Shown piece after piece: positions 9,469 to 20,900 of a stretch of 64,000 nt of DNA; position 1 is the stretch's first letter, and each line of letters begins with the position of its first letter. A program made the position numbers and the translations under genes. The stretch spans positions 89,506,301 through 89,570,300 of the forward strand of contig JAYESD010000005.1 in assembly GCA_036927565.1 (NCBI GenBank), written 5' to 3'. The stretch is from Tuctoria greenei (lineage: Eukaryota; Streptophyta; Magnoliopsida; Poales; Poaceae). The notes under the pieces were generated by a model. That model ran no database searches. It had not been told where the DNA came from and saw only the letters and a program-made list of their open reading frames with translations.

Positions 9469-12155
9469 GTGATCGTTGGCTCCCCTGAACCCTCCTTCGC
9501 CAGCTTTGTTGGTCGGCGCAGTGGATCCTCATCCGTTGTGCCATGCACCCCCTTCTCCGACCTCCGCTCCCCGCAGCCTTGGAGCCCGCCGCTCACGCTC
9601 TCCCTCCTTGATGACAGCGCCTGCTCTCTTCTTCCCATTCTATCTGAAGCCATCTCGGATTCGGAAGAGGACTCCTCACCTCCGTCACTCTGCTTGACAT
9701 GCCCTGCTTCAGGTGGTCATCCTTCCTTTGCCGGTCGCCCCTCGCCATCTCTCTTGTCGCCAGAGCTTGCTGCTATGAGCCTGGCTCCAATGGATTGCGC
9801 CCCCCTCGCCACTGCTGTTGCTGCAGTTCCGACCGCTCCTATGTCACATTCCTCACCGACGGGCTCACCTCAGGCCTCCCGTTGCGTCCCTCCCAACTTG
9901 GGCCCGCAAATGCCGTGTGGTGCTACCATCATGACGGTACCACCTATTTCTTGGCCTGACCTTATCCCTGTCATCCCTACCAAGATCTTGGCCCTGCCCG
10001 AAATCTCCTACCCCTCCTAGCTTGCGGCGCCTGCCTGACTGCTCCCAGCTCCCATCTCTGCTTGGACCGGTCCCCTCGCGTCCTCTTGTGTCGGACTCCT
10101 CGGTCAAGTTTGCCATTTGGTCCCGCCCGACTGCAGAATGGACATAGATTAGACGGCGATGTGCGAGCCACACCCCTGTGGTATGTGCTGCTGATGCGCC
10201 AACTGAGTCAGGCCCCAGTCCCGTTGTTCGACTTTAAGGCCATCCTAAAAGGTCGGTGCTTCCACTGCTTATCTATTGGTCACACGGTAGCTTCCTGCCG
10301 TGACCCGCCTCACTGCTGGTCCTCCTTCCAACCAGGACATCAGTCTCGTTTCTGCCACTTGCCAAGGGGTCCGGATGGCAGGCGACCTATCCATGCTCGC
10401 CTTCTTAACTCGCGCGCGATCCACAATAGACTCACCTTCCCAACAAGACCTCCGCATCGCTCCCAGTTCATACCGGGCTTTTCCTTTGCCGCCGCTGCTC
10501 GCTCCTCTCCACCTCAGGCAGCGATGCCTCGCCAGTGTTTGAACACTAGAGATCCTGGCCTGCGTCCTCAGTCTGGCCAGGCAACGGTGGTTGCCAGCGT
10601 CTTCATGCACAATGAGCTAACCAGGCTGCACCGCCAAGCTCTTCTTCTTGCGCCGCGCAGAAGCTGCAGCCGGGCCACCCTGGCTGACATCAAGGAAGGA
10701 ATCCACAACCTCATGGCAATCCCTCACTGGTCCTTCAACGTCTCCAAGCATCTCCGTGGTGAGTTCCTGCTGGAGTTCTGTGGGGCTCACAACCGGGACC
10801 AGATGCTTGAAGCTTCTGTGCTCCCACTGCCAGTGACCAACCACTACTTCCGACCTTGGGTCTACGATGCTTCGCGCCAGATGGATGGCTAGTTCTACCA
10901 TGTCAAGGTCTGCATCGAGCATCTCCCACTTCATGCGTGGTCGGCGGAAGCCATTTGCCAACTGCTTGGTGATGTCTTCCTCTTCGACCACTTCGACAGT
11001 GCAACCTTCAATCATAAAGACACAGCCATCTACGGTGTTGTTGGCTAGATGAAGGACCCAAACCAGCTGCCCCTCTCCAAGATTGCCACCTTCTTCTTGC
11101 CGGGGTCTGGACGCTCTAGCCACGATGATGGGCCCCCGCCCACGAAGGTCGATGCGGCCGGCGCGAGGATTCCAGATGGCAACCCAGTGGAACTGCTGCT
11201 TCATTTGGACCACTACCTCAACTACATGCCTGTTGATCCAGAGCTGCCCACTTCCTCCTCGGAGGATAGCTCTGATGATGGAGATGGCTCGTTGGGAGAC
11301 AGCTCTAATGCCTGCTCTGGAACATACCTTCGACTCAAGAGGTTTCTCTGGGCCAAGGGAGTAATGGATACCCCAAGGCAAGGGGTGCTGCTCGGCCCCA
11401 GTCCCCATGTTAGAAGGCAGCGCTCTAGACTGTCGGTTATCACTATGCTAAAGGCTGGGGATGGAAAAAATGAAGCTATTGCTGTGGACGCTTGTGTGCC
11501 CAGGGCTGAAGTGTTGGCCCCGCAAACTGTTGTTGCCTCTCCGAGGTCCGTCTCTCCTAGTATTCTACTTCGCAGGGACTCGTTGACCTGGCTGTCTGTT
11601 CCAGATCTGATGCTTGGGGAGGCCGTGGCCCACTTCCACCCGCCAGCATTGTCTTTCGACGAACCACCTGCTGGAATGTCCGCACAAGCCCTGACGGATC
11701 AGACTCAGGCTGTAGTGGCTGAATTCGCCCCTGACACTGCACTACCCGCTGATGGAGAGATGGCCAACCGTCTGAAGGGACCGGCTGGTAGCCTCTTCGA
11801 TGTGCCGCCTGTTGCTATCCTGCCAACTCCGGCAGGACGTCGCCTGGAGCCCAAAGGTAAATCACTACAGGCAAGCTCCCCAAGGCGCAGTGCTCGTCAG
11901 GCCAAGAACAAGACTGCCATTCCAGTGACTATGCGGGCTACCTTCCGGCTCATCCGCCAGCTCGACCTGGTGGGCAAGAACGAGCCGGTAGATGAGGCAG
12001 CTCTGCAACGATATGCGGCAATATACAAGCAGCCTCTTCCGCCGAGTGTTGTGCTAACCATGAGGGAAGCCACTGGTCTCTCGTCCTCGACAGTGGAGGA
12101 AGTTGTTGCAGCTCTAGCAGGGGAAGAGCTTGCAGCGCAGGCCGGCACGTCTTAG
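9469..12155 (+). pseudogene. LINE ORF1 (nucleic-acid-binding Gag-like protein), broken
   Basis: ORF1 of plant L1 elements encodes the RNA-binding partner of ORF2. The first part (9469-10020) is a Ser/Pro-rich N-terminus; a frame change near 10020-10060 leads to a second long frame from 10062 to 12155. That frame holds a CCHC knuckle (CFHCLSIGHTVASC) followed by a second knuckle in which one expected Cys reads Ser (HCWSSFQPGH). Then comes an RRM-like/DUF4283-style region, an acidic linker (SSSEDSSDDGDG near 11260) and a basic tail (RRSARQAKNKT near 11890). Two in-frame TAG stops interrupt it at 10890 and 11046. Confidence 0.7.
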
Positions 12156-12419
12156 TTGCGACCTGCTGCACACCTTCATGAAGCTTCTTCGTCCAATGGA
12201 TTGCAGACTATCATGTGTACTGTCTCCTCGTCTTCTACTATGGTCTAGTGTGTCACTCTGGGAAATAGTTATATCTGGTACCATTTTGGATTGTGGGTGG
12301 ATGTACCGGATGTCAGTCCTATCAGCAGTATCCCTTGCTAATTTCCTATGTTTAGCTATCAGTGTGCTTTGCCCCTCTATAGAAGGGCCGGTTGTATCAA
12401 TTATGTTTAATGGAGCCTA

Positions 12420-13672
12420 AGTTATCTATTCTAAACTGGAATATTTGAGGTCTGAATATGCCGGCTCGTCGGGAGATCTTGCATGACCTGATTGCGACGG
12501 CCCGGCCAATGATTGTGTGTATACAAGAAATGAAGATCCATATATTTGACCCTCAACTTGCAAGAGAATGTCTAGGGCCCAACTATCAGTCCCTCTACTT
12601 ACTTGCGACAGGAATTGAGGGTGGAATTCTGGTGGGATGGATGCCTTGCTATATGGAGTCGCTTCACCAGAGGGTTCACACATTCTTCATCACATTGACC
12701 TTGTCCTATAGGTTGACATCCTCTTCCCTTGTGGTGACGACGGTCTATGGGCCCACGGCTGACGCAGACAAGCCACACTTCCTGGATGAACTTTGACAAT
12801 CTAAACCAGCAGCTGGACTACCATGGGTCTGTCTTGGAGATTTCAATCTCATATGCGATGCACGGGACAAAAGTAATGGCAACCTCAATCGCAGGTGGAT
12901 GGCCTGCTTTAGGAATACTTTGAACAACCTGGAATTACAAGAGTTCGAGCTGAAAAATAGAAGTTATACCTGGAGCAACGGTCGGGTCAATCCGACTATG
13001 GTCTGCTTAGATCGAGCCTTCTACAACAATGAGTGGGTTTTTTCTATGCCTGAGCTTGGACTGCTCGCTCTCTCAGCGTCAGTCTCTGACCATTGCCCAA
13101 TCCTTCTTTCTCCCCAAGAGTGGCAGGTTAGGCTGGCCTTATTCAGATTTGAGCAGTTCTAGCTGCGATGCCCAGGTTTCTTGCCAGTCGTGCAAGACGC
13201 TTGGTCCAAGCTAGTACATGGTACGACACCAATTTCAATTATTCACCATAAGCTCAGTAGCATGACAAAAGCCCTCAAGCGATGGAGCAGAAACACCTTC
13301 GGCCATGCCAGGATGAAAATGCTGATTTCACAGGAGATCATACATCGGCTAGACCTTGCCCAGGAGACGCGCCGACTAACCCATGATGAAGCACAGCTAC
13401 GCAGTGATCTCAAATGCAGACTGTTGGGTCTAACCGCCATTGAGAGGGCTAGACGAAGGCAGGCCTCTCGGCTATCTTGGCTCCGTGCGGGTGATGCATG
13501 CACCATGTTTTTTCATGCCAAGGCAGGCCTCACTTTGTTTCTCATCTGCAAGACTCACACAGCTCCATTGTTTCATCTTATGAACAAAAGGAAATGTTCT
13601 TGGCCTAGTTCTTCTCTGCAACGATTGGAACCAGATGCCAAAGACTGCCGACCATCCGATGGGAGGATTTGA
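12420..13672 (+). pseudogene. LINE ORF2 N-terminal part: AP-type endonuclease
   Basis: This part of ORF2 nicks the target DNA during target-primed reverse transcription. The frame opens with the conserved LNWNI motif and then hits an in-frame TGA at 12446. It continues with CIQEMK (catalytic Glu region), a VYGP block, GDFNLI near 12840 and SDHCPIL near 13090, the standard order of APE-like endonuclease motifs. Further in-frame stops are at 12794 and 13160. A frameshift near 13530 separates it from the RT. The catalytic motifs survive although the frame is broken. Confidence 0.75.
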
Positions 13673-15017
13673 ACCTTCCGAGCCTTCAGGATTCGAACTT
13701 TCAGTCACACCCATGCTCTACGGAAGAGATATTGGCAGCTATCGACTCTATGCCACCTGGAAAGGCGTCTGGCCCGGATGGCTACACTCGAGATTTTTCA
13801 AACACTGTTGGCCAATTGTGGAGGAAGATATCACTGTTGCATGTGCCTCCTTTTTAAGTCTGAATTGTGGGCCACTCTACACTCTCAACACAGCCTTCAT
13901 CGCTTTGATTCCAAAGGAGCTGAATGCAGACACTCCAGCCAAGTTCAGACCGATCAGTCTTGTGCACTTCTTCGCCAAGTTACTGTCCAAGATTCTTGCT
14001 AGGCGGTTAGCCCCTCAGATTGACAATCTCATCTCTATAGCCCAGAGTGCATTTATAGCTAAACGAAGCATACATGACAACTTCTTATATGTCTGCAACA
14101 TAGCTCGTTTATATCATCATTCAAGCAAGCCGGTGTTAATGTTCAAACTAGATATTTCAAAGGCTTTTGACTCGGTATCCTGGGAATATATGCTGGAAGT
14201 CCTTTGTAATCGGGGATTCCCGACTAAATGGCAAAACTGGATGTCCTTGTTATGGATGTCTTCTTCATCACAGATATTGCTTAATGGCATCCCCGGACCA
14301 AGGATAGGTCACGAGCGTGGGCTGCGTCAAGGGGACCCGATCTCTCCTTACTTGTTCATTTTGGTGATGGATACTCTTCATGCTATTTTCAAGGTGGCCA
14401 CAGATCGGGGCATTCTATCTCCTCTCTCCACCGCTCACGCTGATATGAGACTATTAGTGTATGTGGATGATGTTGTGCTCTTCCTCAACCCCATTGAAGT
14501 TGAAGTACAAGCCGCCATGGACATCCTTCATCACTTTGGCCGTGCCACTGGCTTGGTAGTCAACATGACCAAAAGCTTTGTTGCACCTATTCGGTGTGAA
14601 GGGCTCAATGTGACAGACATCTTACGGGCCTTTGTCGGACAATATGTCTCCTTCCCCATCAACTACTTGGGCTTGCCTATCACTTTGGGACGGCTCTGCT
14701 TGGCAAGCCTCCAGCCGATTCATGATCGTGTACATGCAAAGTTGGCTCACTGGCAGACAAGCCTTCTCATGTTAGCTGGCCGGAAGGAGCTGGTTAAATC
14801 GGTCTTCACCACCATCCCAATTTATCTCCTGACTGCACTCGAAGTACCAAAGAAGTTTCTCAAGCTGTTAGACAAGGAAAGACGTCACTTTCTATGGGCT
14901 GGAACAGAGCATCTTCATGGGGGTAAATGCAAAGTGAAGTGGAGTGTTGTCTGCTCACCGCAGTCCAAAGGAGGTCTCGATATCCTTGACCTTGAGCGCT
15001 TTGGCCGTGCCCTTTGA
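13635..15017 (+). pseudogene. LINE ORF2 reverse transcriptase, 460-residue open segment
   Basis: The RT copies LINE RNA at the nick. The frame contains KFRPISLV, FKLDISKAFDSVSW (first catalytic Asp), GLRQGDPISPYLF, and YVDDVVLF (the YxDD catalytic pair) near 14460, in the canonical palm-domain order. The preceding PGKASGPDGYT motif lies in another frame (13669-13857), showing a frameshift near 13790. The segment ends at a TGA (15015) where the reading would continue into LRWLW, a usual LINE motif. RT active-site residues are intact; the protein is not. Confidence 0.8.
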
Positions 15018-15871
15018 CTGCGGTGGCTCTGGTTCACGTGGTCCAGACCGTACCTCTCGTGGTGTGGAATGGAGTTACCTGTGGATGACAATGACCGAGT
15101 GTTGTTTGCGGCTGCTACTACATTCACGCTCGGTGATGGCCGCACGACAAATTTTTGGTGGTCGAGCTAGCTTCAAGGAATGGCCCCGACTGCCATGTTC
15201 CCAGAACTCTATCATTGCTCCAGGAGGAAGAACATCTCAGTGGCGACAACGCTAAATAACAACACATAGATCTGAAACCTTCGACCGCTCTTGACAGGCC
15301 AGGTTCTTATACAATATATCAGACTTTGGACAATGGTAAGAGAGCCGACATTGCACTGCACGCGGGAGCAAATGATACTATCTCCTGGAAGTTAAGTTCA
15401 GCCGGAACTTACTCTGCTAAATCTGCATATCTAGCTCAGTTTGAGGGAATGCTTCACAGTTCTTACCTGAAGATCTTATGGAGCATCTGAGCACCGCCGA
15501 AATGCAGATTGTTTGCTTGGTTAATCACTCAAGACCGAGCCTGGACTGCTGACGGGTTGCAGCGGCGAGGTTGGCCCAATTCCTACTTCTGCACACTGTG
15601 TTATCGAAGCTTGGAAGCATCCTTCCACTTGTTCGTCGAATGCCCCACTTCTAAACAGCTTTGGGCGACCATTGCAACATGGGCATGGTTGCTAGTGCTT
15701 CGCCCTTGCACCAGGGCACCATGTTTGAGCTTGCAAGAGTGGTACCTGAACATTCGAGCTTCGACCACGGGATGTAAGGCTGCTGACATACGTTCGTTAG
15801 TGTTGCTCATCATGTGGTCCATCTGGTGGGAGCGGAATGACAGTCTTCCGTGGGCTAGAGCACAACATTGA
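15018..15871 (+). pseudogene. LINE ORF2 C-terminus with zf-RVT zinc domain
   Basis: Downstream of the RT the reading breaks several times. The 15509-15871 frame contains a Trp-containing FAWLI stretch followed by FCTLCYRSLEASFHLFVEC, a Cys/His cluster typical of the zf-RVT domain at the end of plant LINE ORF2. Stops beyond 15870 match the approach to the 3' UTR. Confidence 0.7.
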
Positions 15872-16097
15872 AGAAATAGCTAGAGGCATCAAAGAGGAAG
15901 TCCGCCTATGGTGCGCTGCTGTAGCGTCCAAGCTGCTTGCCTTAATGCCGCATCACTTGCGCGGGTGATAACCGAGTGCGGCCTTGGTAACCTCCTTCTT
16001 AATTTGCTCTTGTTTGCACCGCTGGTACATGCATTTTAAACCCCGCTTATAATATATAACAGCAACGGCTGATGGTTTTTCGAAGAAAAAAGGCGAG

Positions 16098-17900
16098 TCT
16101 GTCGCCATGCACCTGTTGCGCTGGATGTGCCCCTCCGTGTGCACCTTTGCTTGCGCATTTCCTACAGTGCATGGCACTACAAGGATCCTATAGTGGTAGG
16201 CACTATGCCTCGGCCCAGCAAATCGCCCCCATTGACCTTGCCAGCTTTTCTCAATTCTCATGAGCTTATCTGCGCATCGTCTAGCCACCAACCTGAAAAA
16301 ATGTCATTTACTTCTAATGACATAATCTCACTTGGGAGGATGCCCCTCCTGTTTCTTAAGAGATTTTTAAAAAAATTCATTCTCTGTTGGGAGATCAGAA
16401 GAATCGATTGGATTAAACTTGCTCCTAATCTGAATACATCTAATCCAGCTGCTTGACAAGAAGGTTTCAACCAACGAATATGATTAATCTTTTCTCTAAT
16501 TAGGAAACCGAAGAATCGTATGGCGGTCAGGTTGATCGGCAATTCGACATGTCGATTCGCGCTGCATGATGCCGACAAGGAATCCAGATTGGACGCAGTG
16601 GCTAGATATTTTCTGGCACCTATTGTTAACACTTCTCGTGATTAAGGTAGGTGATTTGATGGGCTGATATGAGATCTAACAAAATTCAAGGCCTGCTGGA
16701 ATGAATAATCAAAAGCGTATCGTCGGTCAACTTGTTCGGCCTGGCCCAGTATCTAGGCTATATTTTATATGGGCTTAAGATTTTCAGATGCATTCCATTT
16801 AGCCTTGGCCCAAACAGTCAGCTTGCTTTCCATCTCTGACTCTGACCAGGCTATCGCGACAAGAGCCGGCGGCCAATGGCTCTGAACGATCCATAGCGAT
16901 GTGCTAGTTTGTACACAAGTGTGTTGGGTTGAGCTTGGTTAAGACGGAGTGCATCAGAGCAGCACGTAAGAATTGGCATATACTTCCGTATTTTCAACAA
17001 TTTTATAATTCATTATTGCTACAGTACGTAACGTTTAGGTTCTAAGCTTAGGTTCTAAGCAGAGGGTCCTCGTGCGGCAGCGCTTTTTAAAACCTTGCAT
17101 AGTAGACAGCAATAACTCCGAAGTTCATACTGAAATTCTACTTTCCTCCTTTTTCTATTGCTCCATTCGGCCCAAGGTTTTTCTATTTGCTCCATTCTTA
17201 GTACCGCTATGTCCATGTGATCTTTACATTATTTTACGACTGTAACAAAAATACATAAGGACTGTTCTTGTTTGATTGATCTCATGAATGCCGTTTGTAA
17301 GTAAAGCCAAGACAGCTAACTCAATATTGTAAGAAGTTACAAAAAGATATACAAATTGGCATTGTATGAGACTACAACAGATAACGCATTCTAGCGAGTT
17401 AGGCTGCAGGGTATGTATTCTGAAATGTGATCCATATTTTAACAATTGTCTTGAGTTGCTCCTTTCTCACATAGTGGTACAGGCAACAAAACCAGCCGTG
17501 GAAATTCATTCTTGTTCCCGTTTCGAGTGTTTTGTTAGCCTGGTGTAAAACAAGGGAAGACGGACGTGGGCCTATTGACAAATATTTTGAATCACCATAC
17601 GCCGTACCAATATGTTTACCAGCAATGGAACGAACATGCTTGGCTTAAACAAGAAATAAGTTCATAAGTGGCCTGATTAGTAGCCTATATTATTTCCTCG
17701 GAACATATCCATGAAAGTGATATTTCATTACTCTTTACAATGGACAATATGGTGACTTCTTAAAAGACTGCAGGAAAGGGTTTCGAGTACAACCAAAATA
17801 ATTTCACCTAGAAAAGTATAATAAAAGTATCATCATCTCAACTTACTAATCTTTTTCATAGTCAATGTAGTAAGACGTACAGATGATATAAGAGGGTACC
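16098..17900. other. 3' flank of CNX2, nothing else recognised
   Basis: About 1.8 kb between the LINE and the CNX2 stop codon. The part nearest 17900 must contain the CNX2 3' UTR (minus strand), whose end cannot be fixed from sequence alone. Open frames here (for example 16258-16632, minus) have no recognisable motif. Confidence 0.45.
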
Positions 17901-17984
17901 TCAGCCACCAATATGTATCATAGGTCTATTTTCTGTTTTGGCAATATCAAACATCCCAGCATGTTTAGCTTTTTTCCTTTTAAC
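17901..17984 (-). CDS. CNX2: CNX2 terminal exon with C-terminal Gly-Gly
   Basis: Acceptor GTTCAG|GTT; 27 codons and a TGA at 17901-17903. Encodes KRKKAKHAGMFDI and ends RPMIHIGG. The terminal Gly-Gly is required in MoaA/MOCS1A enzymes, where it reaches the active site, so the true C-terminus is preserved. Confidence 0.9.
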   Translation of the reverse strand, partial: VKRKKAKHAGMFDIAKTENRPMIHIGG

Positions 17985-20900
17985 CTGAACAAAGCGAGAT
18001 CTTTATTAGAAAGCAAGCATACAAATAGTCAGCTCCAGACATTAGTCAAAGTTGAAGAAGTATTATAAAAAGGTACTATAAATACCAAAATAGTACTTTC
18101 AACACTAATGGAATATGATCTTGTACCTTTCAATGTCTGATGAAAAGTACATATTAGCGAGAGGTAACTATAGCTTATATTATATAGTTCATATGAAAAG
18201 GAGTAGCTAGAATTAGGCGCCAAGTTCATGTTCCAAAAAAGAAAAGAAAAACAGGGGAACCTAATAAGCTCATTCTTCCATACAAAGATAGTAACATAAT
18301 AAGTTTGTCTACCTACCGCAGCACCAATTATCTCCTTTAGTCCAGCATCATCAACACCAGCACGGATGGGTTCTCTCAAACTCACCTGTAATAGATCAGG
18401 ACACAGACTCAGTTGTTTTTCTACTGTATGGCACATCCATTTCTTCACCGATATTGTGCAACGTAGTCCATTTAAAGAAGTTAAAATGGAGGGGATGATT
18501 CAACCTCTAGAAAAAACTTACAAATGACCACTAATCTACAGGACAATTCTGAAACTGCTACTCCAAAAAACCTTTTCCTTCTCTTTTGGCAAAAAAAAAA
18601 CGAATTTTTTTTAGAAAGGAATTATTATGTCTGAAATTTATTCAACGAAAGAAAATTCTTAATATTATTTTGTGAATAACTGTTGTAATGTTGTTAAGAC
18701 AAAAAGGGAAAATTATTATTGCATATAGTTGAACAGCTACAACGAATTGTTGATCTCCAACAAGCTGTAACAAAGCTAATTTCTTACGCTAATATTCACA
18801 ATATATTTACTATACTAAAAACGCAAGTTGTCGTATAGGTGGCCATCTGGGCCGTGCCTAACGGGCCGGCACGAAAGCCCGGCACGAACTCGGCACGGCC
18901 CGAGGCCCGTAGCGAGCCGTGCTCGCGCTGCGCATCTAGGTCCACGGGCAGGCACGGCACGGCCCGAATTACGGCGGCCCGTGAGGCACGGTGCTTTGGC
19001 CCGTTTGGCCCGACAGGACCGGCCCGCCACGGGCACGGCCCGGTTGGCCCGTCAAGGGGCGTTGCTCCACTGGGGCCTTGGCATATAAATGCCACCCTCG
19101 GCCGCCCCCGCTCCCCACATCGAAACCCTAATCCCCATTTGTCATTTCGCCTCGCCGCCTCCGCCCGGTCGCCCTCGGTGAAACCATAGTCCTCTCCGCC
19201 CGCGCCCAGCACCCTTGTAGCCTCGCCCTCGTCGCCGGCGAAAGCGGTGGCTTTCCCGCTCCGCTCGCTCCATCTTTCGTCTTCCCTTCCGACGCTCAGA
19301 CGCTCCGCGCTCGGCTGCTCCTGCTCGCTGCATCGTGTCGCCGGATCTGTGAGCTTCGCGGTCAGATCTGTGAGCTTCGCAGCCTCGCCGGCTCGCCGGA
19401 TGCCCGGATTTGTGACTGTGAGGTCAAAGGTTGAGAGCGGAGAGCCTCGGTGCCCCCGCGTGGTGCCGTAGTCGGTGCCTATCCGTGGCCGGTGACTCGG
19501 GTCCCCTCCCCTCGCCGTCCCTTTCGGATAGTGGCTGTTAGCCTCGGCCCCCGCGGAGAGTTGGCGTCGACGGCACCCACGTAGTCGACGGCCGACGGTG
19601 CCCCTGCGGAGCTTTGGTGGTGCTGACTACACTGTGCTTAGTCGGTGCCCCCGCGGAGCATTGGTGTCGTCTGCCGTGGGCCGTTCGAGATGGTTGCCGA
19701 CGGAGAGGGAACTGGATCCATTAATGAAGATCTGCGTATGCAAGGCCTTCTTGGTGATGACCAAGACGATGACATCGCAGCAGGTGATTTGTGGTCCGTG
19801 CCTTTGTTTGATTTTGTTTGCTTCAAATGTAGCTCTTGATGTTTAGGTGTCGTCCTTATATGTGCAGTGCAATATTTTGATGATTTGAGCACTTGTGACT
19901 TGTGTAGGTGTGGAGACCTTATTTGGTTCTCTTGATGCAACTACTGCTGCAGATGCAACTGGCTCCTCGCAGCCACAACCAGTGGTCGACGCTAGTCCGT
20001 CGACCACAACAAGCACCACTGGGAGGAAGAATAAGAGGAAATCAAAGGTATGGGATGATTTGGATGAATGAAAAAAATTATCGATGGTAAGGAAGTGGCG
20101 TATGCTAAATGCAAGCATTGTAAAACTATTCTATCTGCTAGATCTGCTTCTGGTACTGGCCATTTGATCCGTCACGTTGCATCATGTAGAAGAAAACGTT
20201 TAGCTGCATCATCTCAAGCTCAATTGCATTTCAGTTCTGATGGTGTAGTACGTCAATTTCAATATGATCAAGATGTTGCTAGATCTCAACTAGTTAGATT
20301 GATAGCTAGATTGGATTTACCTCTGTCACTTGGTAGTACTATTGCTTTTGAGGATTATATTAGGATTGCACACAAACCTAGCTATAAAAAAGTCTCTCGA
20401 CAAACCACAACTAGAGATTTGGAGAATTACTTTGCATCTAAGAGGGTTGCTGTTATTGAACTTTTGAATTCAGCTACTTGTGTATGTTTAACTAGTGACA
20501 TCTGGTCTGGTAATGCTAAAGAAGATTACCTAAGTGCTGTATTTCATTTTGTAAATTCTGAATGGGACTTAGAAAAAAGAATAGTTGGTATGCGTTTGAT
20601 TGACTGTTCTCATTCTGGACATAACATTGCTGAGCGTATTACTAATGTTGTTACTGAATTTAGCATGACTGATAAGGTGCTTTCTATTACACTTGATAAT
20701 GCATCATCTAATTCACGTGTTGTACAAGAATTAACCCCCTTGTTGTCTTCATATATTGGTTCAACTTTATTGCATCAACGGTGTGCTTGTCATATTATTA
20801 ACCTAATTGTTAAATCTGGAGTAAAAAGAGTAAAACAGTATGTTGAAGATTTCAGGACAGCCATCTCTTTCTTGAACTCTTCTAATCAAAGAATTGCTTC

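Larger units (their letters stand above)
9163..16091 (+). mobile_element. Near full-length non-LTR retrotransposon (L1-type LINE), 6.9 kb
   Basis: Two consecutive ORF regions in the L1 order are present: ORF1 with zinc knuckles (9469-12155) and ORF2 with endonuclease, RT and a C-terminal zinc domain (12420-15871). A short A-rich end (AAGAAAAAA) follows at about 16083-16091. A likely target duplication AAAAGGCGAG flanks it (9153-9162 and 16088-16097). Both ORFs contain stops and frameshifts, so it is not autonomous now. The 5' leader (9163-9468) is GC-rich and carries a ~40-bp direct repeat (CAACGCTCGCGCCGGTGGCC twice). Confidence 0.75.

Noticed and set aside
10269..11408. Minus-strand frames of 113 and 263 residues
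   Set aside because: They are opposite the LINE ORF1 with its zinc knuckle and show no motif of their own.
16258..16632. 124-residue minus-strand frame as a host gene
   Set aside because: No recognisable domain, no splice partners and no conservation argument available; left as intergenic.
18029..18448. The 139-residue minus-strand frame as a separate gene
   Set aside because: Only 23 codons of it (18317-18385) are the CNX2 exon; the rest is flanking intron read through.
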